Assembly: GCF_030695125.1 (NCBI RefSeq)
Contig: NZ_JAUYTP010000028.1
Span: 1-64,000, forward strand
Length of the DNA stretch: 64,000 nucleotides
Source: Allobosea sp.
GTDB taxonomy: Bacteria > Pseudomonadota > Alphaproteobacteria > Rhizobiales > Beijerinckiaceae
Direction: 5' to 3'
Shown: positions 23,744-31,793 of the stretch, piece by piece
Position numbering within the stretch: position 1 is the first letter of the stretch
How the letters are laid out: each line of letters starts with the position of its first letter
Position numbers and translations under genes: made by a program
The notes under the pieces: model-generated
Told to the model about the DNA's origin: nothing
Databases searched by the model: none
What the model saw: the letters and a program-made list of their open reading frames with translations, nothing else

Positions 23744-24198
23744 GCCGCGTCTCCGCCTTCGCCCTGACAGTGGTCGCCCTGGCAGTCCTGCCGCGAGATC
23801 GCGGGACGCGGCACCACCGGGAAGGTGACGACGTTACTTTCGCCGATCGGCGCCGAGAGCTGGGCGAGGCCACGGTCGTGGCCCTCGTCCTCGCGGTCGA
23901 GCTGCGCCTGCAGGGCGCGCTGATGGCGCTTCAACGCCTTTTGAAGCGCGGGCGGGGCCTTGGCGCTCGCGACCAGGTCGAGATCGCGCGCCACCGCCTC
24001 GAGGTCGTCGGCGACCGTGGCGCGGACCTCCAACGCGTCGGCCTTCTCGGCCATGACGTTGAGCGCGACATAGAGCTCGCGGCAGGCGTCGATCGAGGGG
24101 CGCATGTGCGAGCCGACATATTTGCGCATCAGGTCGCGCAGCTCGCGCAGATCAGCCGACAGGGCCTTCGGGGCCAGGGTCTGGTTCGGGGTTTCCAT
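23740..24198 (-). CDS. Hypothetical coiled-coil protein
   Basis: A 152-residue protein starting METPNQTLAPKALSADLRELRDLM at 24198; longer upstream translations are out of character. A probable coiled coil spans about residues 50-110 (ADALEVRATVADDLEAVARDLDL...). Two Cys and a His occur in the C-terminal CQGDHCQGEGGDAA. No family recognized. Confidence 0.6.
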   Translation of the reverse strand: METPNQTLAPKALSADLRELRDLMRKYVGSHMRPSIDACRELYVALNVMAEKADALEVRATVADDLEAVARDLDLVASAKAPPALQKALKRHQRALQAQLDREDEGHDRGLAQLSAPIGESNVVTFPVVPRPAISRQDCQGDHCQGEGGDAA

Positions 24199-24202
24199 GA
24201 GA

Positions 24203-24418
24203 TCAGCGCTCCCCCTGCAGGTGGCGCCGATGCGCCGCCAGCTCGTCGCGCTCGATCGAGGCGAAGCCGAACAGCCCGACCAGCCCGAGCAGAACGCCGC
24301 CGAGCAGGAAGAAGACGTAGATCTCGGCATGGACGACATAGGCGCGCATCGCCCCGGCGCCGAAGGGCCCGAGCATCGCCATGGTCGCGAAAATCAGTTT
24401 GAAGCCGGAGGAGATCAT
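24203..24418 (-). CDS. Small membrane protein, unknown
   Basis: A 71-residue protein with two hydrophobic segments (about residues 6-24 and 33-52, VFFLLGGVLLGLVGLFGF) and a basic C-terminus. It sits among cytoplasmic early genes, so it may act at the membrane in exclusion or host take-over. No family recognized. Confidence 0.55.
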   Translation of the reverse strand: MISSGFKLIFATMAMLGPFGAGAMRAYVVHAEIYVFFLLGGVLLGLVGLFGFASIERDELAAHRRHLQGER

Positions 24419-24816
24419 CAGGCGGAGTCCTTCTGCTGGCGGTTGGGGCAGGTCTTGCAGGCGTGGGAGAGCCGGGCGCGGGTCGAGTTCGTGGCGGCGA
24501 AGGGCGTCGCCTGCTCGCGGAAGCAGCGGTCCCGGCCGATGTCGCCGAGGATCGGGCAGAGCACCGTCTCGCCCATCAGGGCGCCGCGGATGGTGGCCAG
24601 CACCTTGGCGACGTCGCCGGGGTATTTGTTGCCGAGCACATGGCTGATGACGGCGTCGGAGTAGCCGAGGCGTTTGGCGACGGCGCGCGAGGTCTGCGCC
24701 TTGCAGGCCTGCGCCAGGACGATGATCTCGGCCGGGGCGTTCTCCCCCCAGGCGCGCATGGCCTTGGCCAGCGCGTCGAGCTTGCCGGCCGAGCCGGGGA
24801 CGGGTCCGCGGTTCAT
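24418..24816 (-). CDS. Helix-turn-helix protein with C-terminal Cys cluster
   Basis: A 132-residue protein starting MNRGPVPGSAGKLDALAKAM at 24816 (ATGA overlap with the gene upstream). The middle carries an HTH (QTSRAVAKRLGYSDAVISHVLGNKYPGD). The C-terminus has CPILGDIGRDRCFREQATPFAATNS...CKTCPN, a possible zinc site. Comparable genes sit in the early region of Mu-like phages next to the transposition genes. It is a probable regulator. Confidence 0.7.
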   Translation of the reverse strand: MNRGPVPGSAGKLDALAKAMRAWGENAPAEIIVLAQACKAQTSRAVAKRLGYSDAVISHVLGNKYPGDVAKVLATIRGALMGETVLCPILGDIGRDRCFREQATPFAATNSTRARLSHACKTCPNRQQKDSA

Positions 24817-25418
24817 GCCGCCCATCCCTTGGTCTGCGCGCCGTTAAGGTTAACGACCTCGTCGTTGTTGCGATCGACCACGGCCTGCTGGCGATGCCTC
24901 ACGATGGGGGCATAGGGGCCGGTGTTCATGCGGCGCAGCAGCTGGTAGTGCCCGACCGTCCCGGCGCGCCCGATCAGGGCGACATAGCCGGCGCGGCGCA
25001 GCCACCAGAGATAGTTCTGAGCCACCGCGTCGCTGATCGGGGCCTCCTCGGTCGAGGCGGCGCAGGCGAGTTCGCGGATGGTGAAGCTCTGGAGCGCGCG
25101 CATGGCCCGCCAGAGCTGCTGGCGGCGGATGGCCTGCTCATTGTGCAGACGGCTCAGCTTCGGCGCCGCGGCGCCCTGACGGAGAAGGCGATAGGTCTTC
25201 TCGCAACGGCCGCCCCAGTACCGCGTCGCGGCGAGATCGACATGGCCGTCGGCGAGCAGGGCCAGGACATAGTTGGTCACGGCCGGGCGGGTGACGCCGC
25301 CGGTCCAGCCGAAGACCTGGCTGACCGTGAACAGGCCGTCATGCTCGGCGGCGACCTTGCGGATCATCGCCCAGTAGTGCCTGCCGCCGCTGAGGGGCCC
25401 CGATTGTCCCTGTTTCAT
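24813..25418 (-). CDS. Hypothetical phage protein with winged-helix character
   Basis: A 201-residue protein (MKQGQSGPLSGGRHYWAMIRKVAAEHDG...). It shows FTVSQVFGWTGGVTRPAVTNYVLALLADGHV and, later, FTIRELACAASTEEAPISDAVAQNYLWWLRRAGYV, two regions that look like successive winged helices, so it probably binds DNA. It shares a base with the MuB-like stop and follows it in the same operon. Confidence 0.6.
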   Translation of the reverse strand: MKQGQSGPLSGGRHYWAMIRKVAAEHDGLFTVSQVFGWTGGVTRPAVTNYVLALLADGHVDLAATRYWGGRCEKTYRLLRQGAAAPKLSRLHNEQAIRRQQLWRAMRALQSFTIRELACAASTEEAPISDAVAQNYLWWLRRAGYVALIGRAGTVGHYQLLRRMNTGPYAPIVRHRQQAVVDRNNDEVVNLNGAQTKGWAA

Positions 25419-26194
25419 CAGGCGCTCCTGCGGGCGGAGCGCGCCGGCGGCGTGCCGGTGAAGAATTCGGGGACGAGGCCGCCGGCCTCCAGCGCCTGGA
25501 GCCCGCGCGTGGCGGCGAACTCCCGGGCCTTGTAGAGGTTGGTGACGATGCGCCGCGCGCGGCCGTCCGAGGCCCGGCGCATGGCGTCCAGCGTGGCGTC
25601 GTCGATCGAAAGCGCGGGGCAGAACATCGCCGCGAGCTTGCGGGTGTCCTCCAGGTCGCAGGGCTGGGCGGCGACCCAGTCGAGCACGCGGTTGTGGACG
25701 CGCTCGATCTTCATCAGTTTCTGCGGCAGCAGCTCCTCGCCGATCAGCACGATCGGCAGCTGCGCGCCCTCCTGGATCTCGCGAACCAGCTCGATCATGC
25801 CCTTGTCGACGAGCTTGTCGGCCTCGTCGATGAAGAGCGGCGGGTGGTTGGGCTCGGCCAGGCGGATGATCGCCTGCTCGGTCAGGTCGGCGACCGTGCC
25901 CTTGGGCTCGCGGACGCCGAGTTCCTTCAGGATGGCGCGGACCAGCGTCTTCTTGGTCCAGCTGTCGCCGATCTCGATGCGCGGGCCGCCGGTCTTGTTC
26001 TGGGCGAAGACGGCCGAATAGGTCTTGCCATAGCCGGAGAAGCCATGGACCACGCCGAAGCCCGGCATGTGCGAGCCGCGGTCGTTGAGCCGCTGCACCA
26101 GCCCGACCATGGCGACGACGTTCTTCAGCAGGGCCAGCGAGGCCGGACGCTGGAAGCCGTCTGTCTTGATTTCAGGTGTCGTGACGTTCATCAT
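25418..26194 (-). CDS. MuB/TniB-like AAA ATPase transposition protein
   Basis: A 258-residue AAA+ ATPase that would deliver target DNA to the transposase and regulate target choice. Walker A GFSGYGKT at about 51-58, Walker B PLFIDEAD at about 119-126, sensor region LIGEELLP, and an arginine-rich lid (RRASDGRARRIVTNLY). It lacks the N-terminal HTH extension of Mu MuB (312 aa) and is closer to IstB/TniB-size proteins. Start at 26194 or 26191 (tandem ATGs) after a GAGG box. It follows the transposase after a 56-base gap. Confidence 0.88.
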   Translation of the reverse strand: MMNVTTPEIKTDGFQRPASLALLKNVVAMVGLVQRLNDRGSHMPGFGVVHGFSGYGKTYSAVFAQNKTGGPRIEIGDSWTKKTLVRAILKELGVREPKGTVADLTEQAIIRLAEPNHPPLFIDEADKLVDKGMIELVREIQEGAQLPIVLIGEELLPQKLMKIERVHNRVLDWVAAQPCDLEDTRKLAAMFCPALSIDDATLDAMRRASDGRARRIVTNLYKAREFAATRGLQALEAGGLVPEFFTGTPPARSARRSA

Positions 26195-26216
26195 GTCCCT
26201 CGCAATCACTTCGATG

Positions 26217-26243
26217 GCCCCGCTTCGGCGGGGCTCTTTTTTT
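26217..26243 (+). terminator. Intrinsic terminator between transposase and MuB-like genes, oriented against them
   Basis: On the plus strand a perfect 7-bp stem GCCCCGC/GCGGGGC with a TTCG loop is followed by TCTTTTTTT. Both flanking genes are on the minus strand, where the hairpin has only an upstream A-tract. It would stop plus-strand (antisense) transcription coming from the left, not the operon itself. Confidence 0.7.
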
Positions 26244-26250
26244 GGTCGGC

Positions 26251-28455
26251 CTAACGCAACGCCGCCTCGCCAAATTCCTCGTAGAGCCCGTCCAGCCCGC
26301 GCTTCTCGCTGCTGCCGGCGAAGCCGCCATAGAAGGCCGCCTGCTCGGGCGTGACCGGCTCTCCGGCCTCCAGCCGCGCATGCAGCTCGAGCCAGCGGCG
26401 GTAGCGCTGCTGGGGCGTCTCGCGATCGCGCAGGGGGCGGACATTGGATGGGCGTGGCGCCTGATGCGGCGGCGCGGGCGCGGCCTGCTCGGCCTCGAGC
26501 TGCGCCATCAGGGCCGCATCGCTGGCCGACAGCGGCGCCGCCATCGGCGCCTCGCCCCGGCGCATCGCCGCAATCTCCAGGCCGGCATCGAGCGCCGGCG
26601 TCGAGTGGATCTCGGAGCGCGCCGGGAAGGCGACGAGGTTGCCTGAGGCCTGCGCGGCCTGGGCGAGCCGGTGGTCGAGCACGGTGCGGTCGGTGACGCG
26701 CTTGGCTCGCACCATCGCCTTGGCCTGTGCCACCTGCTCCTCGACCATGCGGGCCTGCAGGGCCGCGCGCTCGGCCTGCAGCGCGGCCGGGTCGATGCCG
26801 GCGAGCTGGGCGTTGACCGCCTTGCCGAGCGGGCGGTCGCAGGCCTCGTCGGCAAAGAGCCAGATCGTGCCCTTGTCGGCGGGGTCGAGCGTGACGAAGA
26901 CGCGCTCGCCGGGAAGGATTCCCATCGGCTGGTAGTGGAACTCGCCGATGCGGACGCCCTGCTTGGACACGGTGCGGTAGCCGTCGCCGGAAGGCGCCTG
27001 CATCAGCAGGACGGCGAGCGCTTCCGCGTCGACGGTGCGGATCATGCGGGTCGAGGAGGCGGCGCGGGCGAACGGCGTCATCCTGCCGATGCCGCCATGC
27101 TCGTGATGGGCGTAGATGCCGTCCGCCCACTGGTCGCAGATGGCCTGGAGATCCTCGCCGGTCATGGTGACGTTGAAGGCGTCGTTGTCCTGGCCGAGGC
27201 GCTGGGAGAAGGCCTTGCGGCCCTCGATCTTCTTGCGCTGGGCGACGTCGTGCCCGACGAAGCCGGTCAGCATGCGCGCGCAATCGGTCTGGAAGGTGCG
27301 GATGTTGCGCTCGACCACACCCTTCTCCCAGGGCGAGAAGGCGTTGGAGCGGATCGCCTCGATGCCGAGACGGTCGAACAGGCGGACCGTGGCCCGCGCC
27401 ACGAAGTCCGAGCCGTTGTCGGTCTTCACCGCGTCGGGCACGCCCCAGGCGAGGATCGCCTTGCGCATCAGCATCTGCACGGCGATCGAGCGCGGGGTCT
27501 TCGACACGAACAGGCTGATGCGGCGCGACCAGATGTCGATGCAGACATAGATCGAATGGCGGCCGTCGATGCAGAGCGCATCGACCGGCGAGGCGTCGAT
27601 CTGCCAGAGCGCGTTGAGATGCGGCGCCATATGCGCGTAGGAGCCCGAGACCCGCATCTTCGAGCGGAAGCCGTCGGGATCCATCATCCTGAGCAGGCCG
27701 GCGGCGCATTCCTGGCGCCAGGCCTTCATCCGGATCTCGAAGGCGCGCAGGCCCGGCAGCGGCAGCCCGGCCGCCGCCAGCCGCGCGCCGAACTCGCCCT
27801 TGACCGCGGCGAAGATGTGCCGGGCCGTGTAGAGGTCGTTCATCGAATGGACGGCGAGCGCGAAATGCTTGATCTCGCCGTCGAAGGCGGCATCCAGCAC
27901 GCCCTGGCCGCGCCGGCCGGCGCCCTTGTCGACCGCCAGCCGCGCCGTCCCGCCCTCGCGGGAGGCCGACAGCCAGCGCAGGACGGTGCGGGTCGAGAGG
28001 CGGCCGACGATGGCCGCAGCCCAGGCGGGTGTCTCGATGCGGCCGAGATTGTAGAGATCGACGAAGGTGGCGACCGCGACCGTCTGTTTCAGCCCCGACA
28101 TCCGGATGAAGCCCCTGAGCGCGCCCAGCACGGCGAGCCGCGCGTCGAGCTGCAGCGTCGCGGCCCGGCCCGTGCCGGCGGCGGGCTCGGGCGCCGCCTG
28201 GATCGCCTCGGCCGCGGCCTGGTTCGCGTCGGCCGCGCCTTCGGCCTGCGCGCCGAGATAGGCCACGCGGGCGGCGATCGGCAGCAGGCTGACATGATAC
28301 TCGACCCCGCCACCGCGACCGGCCCGGGGCCGGCAGAGCGCGGCAAAGCGCGCCCAGTCCTCGCGCTCGGCGAGCAGGTTGATGTTGCGCTTGGTCGCCG
28401 GCAGGCCGGGCAGCGCGAGGTCGGCGAGTTCGGCGGAGGTGAGCCACATTTTCAT
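26251..28455 (-). CDS. MuA/TniA-like DDE transposase
   Basis: A 734-residue transposase starting MKMWLTSAELADLALPGLPATKRNINLLAE, the Mu-type N-terminal DNA-binding helix set. The catalytic RNase H core has Asp287 (QIDASPVD), Asp346 (KTDNGSDF) and Glu382 (EKGVVERN), with exactly 35 residues between the last two (D,D-35-E). A Mu C-terminal beta-barrel-like region follows (GERVFVTLDPADKGTIWLFAD), then a long Ala/Gln-rich helical tail, which in MuA contacts MuB and ClpX. It carries out replicative transposition and integration. Longer upstream extensions in this frame are not protein-like. Confidence 0.93.
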   Translation of the reverse strand: MKMWLTSAELADLALPGLPATKRNINLLAEREDWARFAALCRPRAGRGGGVEYHVSLLPIAARVAYLGAQAEGAADANQAAAEAIQAAPEPAAGTGRAATLQLDARLAVLGALRGFIRMSGLKQTVAVATFVDLYNLGRIETPAWAAAIVGRLSTRTVLRWLSASREGGTARLAVDKGAGRRGQGVLDAAFDGEIKHFALAVHSMNDLYTARHIFAAVKGEFGARLAAAGLPLPGLRAFEIRMKAWRQECAAGLLRMMDPDGFRSKMRVSGSYAHMAPHLNALWQIDASPVDALCIDGRHSIYVCIDIWSRRISLFVSKTPRSIAVQMLMRKAILAWGVPDAVKTDNGSDFVARATVRLFDRLGIEAIRSNAFSPWEKGVVERNIRTFQTDCARMLTGFVGHDVAQRKKIEGRKAFSQRLGQDNDAFNVTMTGEDLQAICDQWADGIYAHHEHGGIGRMTPFARAASSTRMIRTVDAEALAVLLMQAPSGDGYRTVSKQGVRIGEFHYQPMGILPGERVFVTLDPADKGTIWLFADEACDRPLGKAVNAQLAGIDPAALQAERAALQARMVEEQVAQAKAMVRAKRVTDRTVLDHRLAQAAQASGNLVAFPARSEIHSTPALDAGLEIAAMRRGEAPMAAPLSASDAALMAQLEAEQAAPAPPHQAPRPSNVRPLRDRETPQQRYRRWLELHARLEAGEPVTPEQAAFYGGFAGSSEKRGLDGLYEEFGEAALR

Positions 28456-28569
28456 GGGCGGACCTCGATGGGGCGACGCGCGGCGGGGCCGGCTGGGGGG
28501 CTGTTTGCCCCGCCGCGCGCTCCTCCTCCATGATGGGAGATGCGAACCACCCCACCGGAGGAAGCGGGA

Positions 28570-28815
28570 ATGACGGACGAGCAGGAATTTCGCCTGAACG
28601 GGGAAATCGCGGCGATAAAGGCGACCCTGGCGATCACCTTGGCCGTGTTGAGCGAGGAGCCGCGCGGCCGCGAAATGGTCGCGACCATCAAGGAGAACGC
28701 CCTCGACTGGGCCCACAAAGTGCGCGGGCAAATGAGGCCGCATCCGCTCAGCGACATAGGCGACAAGGCTACGATCGAAGCGTTGCACTTCATGCTGTCC
28801 GGCCTCGAACCTTGA
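28570..28815 (+). CDS. Small plus-strand gene inside the minus-strand early region
   Basis: An 81-residue protein (MTDEQEFRLNGEIAAIKATLAI...) with a clear GGAGGA box 7-8 bases before ATG. Balanced composition, with helices (TLAITLAVLSEEPRGREMVATIKENAL) and a C-terminal KATIEALHFMLSGL. It faces the transposase start and its last 26 bases overlap the end of the convergent gene at 28790. Probably an accessory (moron-type) gene with its own promoter in 28456-28569. No family recognized. Confidence 0.65.
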   Translation: MTDEQEFRLNGEIAAIKATLAITLAVLSEEPRGREMVATIKENALDWAHKVRGQMRPHPLSDIGDKATIEALHFMLSGLEP

Positions 28816-29134
28816 GGACGGATGAGTTCAGCGCGGCTTGCTGAACTTGGCGCGTTTGGGCGAGAAGCGTTGCAGCGTCAGAAGAGCCGGCTACGAGGCC
28901 ATCGCGCGCCTCCGTCAGGCGGTCGCGGAAGGCATAGCCAAGCCAGATCAGGGCGGTTGAAAGGTCCCGCTCCGGCAGCGCCTGAATGATCGCAGCCGCA
29001 AGCAGTTGGTCGACCTGGTCGAAGTCGAAATTCTCGATCTCCACCCAGTCCTGAAACGGAGGAATATCGCCATTTACTGTCGCTAGGACGACATCCAGGC
29101 GGGCTCTCAGGGTTTTGGTCGGGATCGCACTCAT
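28790..29134 (-). CDS. Hypothetical early phage protein
   Basis: A 114-residue acidic protein (MSAIPTKTLRARLDVVLATVNGDIPPFQDW...). It has DFDQVDQLLAAAIIQALPERDLSTALIWLGYAFRDRL in the centre. Its start overlaps the ParB-like stop (ATGA), and its end overlaps the convergent plus-strand gene by 26 bases. No family recognized. Confidence 0.6.
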   Translation of the reverse strand: MSAIPTKTLRARLDVVLATVNGDIPPFQDWVEIENFDFDQVDQLLAAAIIQALPERDLSTALIWLGYAFRDRLTEARDGLVAGSSDAATLLAQTRQVQQAALNSSVLKVRGRTA

Positions 29135-30012
29135 GCCGCACCGCCCTTCTTGGCGCGGGCGGGCTTCTGCGCGGCATCGGCGGCCGCGACCTTGGCCTGG
29201 ACCATGACCAGCGCGTCGCGCAGCTGGCCGGGCGACATCCGCGCCAGCAGGGCCTCCAGCTTGACGAGCGGCCCATCCTCGGCCCGCACGGCGCCGCCGG
29301 CGGGCACGAAGCCCGCGCTGACGCGGGCCTTGGCGACGTTGGAGGCCCGGCCCTCGGCGATCTCGCGGGCGACCGTGACCTGATCGGCCGGATCGAGCGC
29401 CGCGAGAGCCTGCAGCTGCGCCTGGTTGTCGGCGAGCTTCGTGCCCCGGATCAGGGCGACGGCGTCGGGGGAAAGAGCGGCAGCGAGGGAGCAAGCGAGC
29501 TGAACCGAACGCTCGCTCAGGCCGGTGGCTCTGGCTGCGTCCTTCGAGAAGCGAGCAAAAGTCGCAATGTTTGCGACTTTTCCTTTTTCGGTCTTCGGCT
29601 TCTTCGCCTTGCCGTGTCCGGCATCGGGATTGAGGGTTTCGTAGACGCGCTTGCGCTCGGCGAGGAAGAAGGCGCGATCGAGCGGGCTCAGCTCCTCGCG
29701 GGCCAGGTTCTCGTCGATCTCGATCATGCGCGCTTCGTCGTCGGAGCACTCGACGAGGACGGCGGCGATGTGCTCGCGTTCGAGCAGCGCCGTGGCGGCG
29801 CAGCGGCGGCCGCCTGCGACCAGTTTCAGCCCGTTGCCGGACGGGTGGACGCGCACCACGATCGGCTGGATCTGGCCGATCTCGCTGATCGAGGCGGCCG
29901 TCAGCTGCGCGTTCTCGGGGGTGACGGGGCGCAGGCGGTCGCTGACATCGATCGTGGCCAGCTCGGCCATGAACAGCGGCGACCCGGCCGTGAGGGCGGC
30001 GAGGAGGTTCAT
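29131..30012 (-). CDS. ParB-like protein in the immediate early operon
   Basis: A 293-residue ParB-domain protein starting MNLLAALTAGSPLF. It has the KorB/ParB boxes: LTAASISEIGQIQPIVVRVHP, LVAGGRRCAATALLERE, and IEIDENLAREELSPLDRAFFLAERKRVYE, then an HTH (FSKDAARATGLSERSVQLACSL). It sits between Ner-like and transposase genes. Without a ParA partner, a role in regulation or in phage DNA handling is more likely than segregation. Confidence 0.8.
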   Translation of the reverse strand: MNLLAALTAGSPLFMAELATIDVSDRLRPVTPENAQLTAASISEIGQIQPIVVRVHPSGNGLKLVAGGRRCAATALLEREHIAAVLVECSDDEARMIEIDENLAREELSPLDRAFFLAERKRVYETLNPDAGHGKAKKPKTEKGKVANIATFARFSKDAARATGLSERSVQLACSLAAALSPDAVALIRGTKLADNQAQLQALAALDPADQVTVAREIAEGRASNVAKARVSAGFVPAGGAVRAEDGPLVKLEALLARMSPGQLRDALVMVQAKVAAADAAQKPARAKKGGAA

Positions 30013-30263
30013 CAGGCGGCCCTCGACTTGATGCGCGCGCGACCGCGGCGGACGAGACGCTCCCCAGAAGCCGACCACCTGTCGGGCCAAAGGACATGCA
30101 GCGGGATGTTGAGCGCCTTGGAGAAGGCCCTCTCGGCGCCGAGCTGAGGCCGCTTGAAGGCGGCGCGAAGGGCGACGTCGGTCACGCCATAGGCCTCCGC
30201 GATCGACGGCAAAAAGCGGAACCGTGACTTCCGAACGGCGGCTAGGATGTCTGCTTCGTGCAT
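30012..30263 (-). CDS. Ner/Nlp-like DNA-binding regulator
   Basis: An 83-residue helix-turn-helix protein: MHEADILAAVRKSRFRFLPSIAEAYGVTDVALRAAFKRPQLGAERAFSKALNIPLHVLWPDRW is the full Ner/Nlp signature, including the WP.RW end. Mu Ner dampens early transcription and repressor synthesis during lytic growth. It is the first gene of the early operon, divergent from the repressor, as in Mu. Confidence 0.88.
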   Translation of the reverse strand: MHEADILAAVRKSRFRFLPSIAEAYGVTDVALRAAFKRPQLGAERAFSKALNIPLHVLWPDRWSASGERLVRRGRARIKSRAA

Positions 30264-30357
30264 GCTGGCTATCCGATTGGCGGCTGGAGCCGCGGTCTGT
30301 TAACCTTTGGAGTAACGAACGCTACCGTAACTATCTTTTTGGACGTATGCAAGCGCC
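30264..30357. promoter_or_regulatory. Divergent control region between ner-like and repressor genes
   Basis: A 94-bp AT-richer gap contains repeated GTAAC-like half-sites (GTTAAC at 30299, AGTAACG near 30311, CGTAACT near 30326) on alternating strands. This is the expected location of early and repressor promoters and of operators for both regulators. Exact promoters were not assigned. Confidence 0.6.
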
Positions 30358-31065
30358 ATGTCGATGCAATCGGAAAATGATGACGCCGAAGAGCTTGATT
30401 CCGGGCTCCTGGAGCGCTTTTCAGACGTTCTCGACGGGCTGGGATCGTTGAACGCGGCCTCCGAATTGACCGGGAACTCCGCTCAGCAGATTTCCAAATG
30501 GAAAAAGGGCAAGGCCAAGCTGCCTTTTCGGCAAGCGGCGATTCTGGCCAAGGCTGCCGGTCGCTCGGTCGACTGGTTGGCGTTCGGCGGCGCGCCCGAT
30601 GCCGGCGATGGCGCTTTGGCCCATCGGCATGCAGACGATGATCACGACCACGATGTCGTCTGGGTGCCGCTGCTCGACGTCATCGCCTCGGCCGGCCCCG
30701 GCTATGAGAACGCCCGGCCGTTCGAGCTCTCGAAGCTGCCGTTCCCCCGGGCCTGGCTGCAGCGGATGGGGCTGCCCGAGCAGCACGCCCGGTTCCTCGG
30801 AAGCCGCGGCGACAGCATGGAGCCGACGATCATGGACGGCGCGATCGTCCTCGTGGACATCCGGTCGCGGCATGCCCGCACCGATGGCATTTATGTGCTG
30901 ATCGACGGGCCGAATGTCAGGATCAAGCGAATTGCGGTCGGCTGGCAGAACGCGGTCGTGCTGATCAGCGACAATGAGAGATATGCTTCCGAGACGCTGG
31001 CGCCGCCCGATGCCGAGGCGTTGCGCGTGGCGGGCAAGGTGGTTTGGGCCGGTGGTGAAATTTAG
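30358..31065 (+). CDS. S24/LexA-type prophage repressor
   Basis: A 235-residue lysogeny repressor. Residues about 15-75 form an HTH (LNAASELTGNSAQQISKWKKGKAKL) and residues about 100-230 a LexA/UmuD-type peptidase with Ser153 (GDSMEPTIMDG) and Lys190 (NVRIKRIA), and a possible Ala112-Gly113 cleavage site. RecA-stimulated self-cleavage would make the prophage SOS-inducible, unlike Mu itself. The linker at about 89-99 is unusually rich in His and Asp. It is divergent from ner. Confidence 0.88.
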   Translation: MSMQSENDDAEELDSGLLERFSDVLDGLGSLNAASELTGNSAQQISKWKKGKAKLPFRQAAILAKAAGRSVDWLAFGGAPDAGDGALAHRHADDDHDHDVVWVPLLDVIASAGPGYENARPFELSKLPFPRAWLQRMGLPEQHARFLGSRGDSMEPTIMDGAIVLVDIRSRHARTDGIYVLIDGPNVRIKRIAVGWQNAVVLISDNERYASETLAPPDAEALRVAGKVVWAGGEI

Positions 31066-31075
31066 GGAGGATGCC

Positions 31076-31789
31076 ATGCGGAAAGCTGGCGGAATTATTG
31101 CTTTGATTGCTGGCGTTTTTGCAGTCATTGCCGCCATATTCACTTTATTGATCGGCGGTACCGCGTCTGCTTTCGAGGCCAAGGGTGCCGATACAGTGGT
31201 TATGCTTGGATGGGGCGGGGTTGCTTTCTCGTTTTTGACGATTGTTCTGGGCGCCGTCTGCATCACGGCGACGTCGCGGTGGCCTGCATTTCTTTTAATC
31301 GTCTGTTCTTTGGCGGGCGCTGTCCTGGGGGGAACCTTGGTAGCCATCTTCATGGCACTGGCGCTGGCTGGCGGTGTTCTCGGGGTCTTCGGAAAAGGAG
31401 CGGCACCAGCTGCCGCCGTTGTCGCGCTCGCAGTGGCTTTGGGCGCGGGCAGCGCCGAGCGCGCCGTCGCCCAGTCGAGGACAGTCGATGTGATCGATTT
31501 CCTCGTCGACCGCGACGACATGGTCGGGCAATCCGTCACGATAACGGGTTGCCGCTTCGGGGCCGCCACAGACAGCCAGGTCCTGTGCTCGGCGGGCGCT
31601 CAGGGAAGCGTCTCGATCGAGTCCAAAACACTCAACCGGGAAGATTTGCGTAGGGCGCTTCGCCAATGCAGTGATTTCACCGCCTTTGCGTCGGTTGCAT
31701 GCGGAGGCAGTGTCACCGGCACGGTCACGAAAGGCCCTTTTGGTTTTCGTTTGACGAAGGCCGCCATCGGGTGGCGGCCTTCGCCTTGA
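31076..31789 (+). CDS. Multi-pass membrane protein with C-terminal exported domain, accessory
   Basis: A 237-residue protein starting at 31076 after GGGAGG. The first 145 residues are mostly hydrophobic: segments near 5-28 (IIALIAGVFAVIAAIFTLLIGG), 40-62, 68-85, 87-105 and an Ala-rich 109-130. The last 100 residues look like an exported OB-like domain (VDVIDFLVDRDDMVGQSVTITGCRF...). GC is lower than in neighbours at its 5' end. Located downstream of the repressor and likely expressed in the lysogen, it could be an exclusion factor. No family recognized. Confidence 0.6.
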   Translation: MRKAGGIIALIAGVFAVIAAIFTLLIGGTASAFEAKGADTVVMLGWGGVAFSFLTIVLGAVCITATSRWPAFLLIVCSLAGAVLGGTLVAIFMALALAGGVLGVFGKGAAPAAAVVALAVALGAGSAERAVAQSRTVDVIDFLVDRDDMVGQSVTITGCRFGAATDSQVLCSAGAQGSVSIESKTLNREDLRRALRQCSDFTAFASVACGGSVTGTVTKGPFGFRLTKAAIGWRPSP

Positions 31790-31793
31790 GCTT

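Noticed and set aside
26251-28788. Transposase extended to 845 or more residues from a start at 28788
   Set aside because: The first 111 residues have no transposase character and overlap the plus-strand gene at 28570; the Mu-type N-terminal helix begins at 28455.
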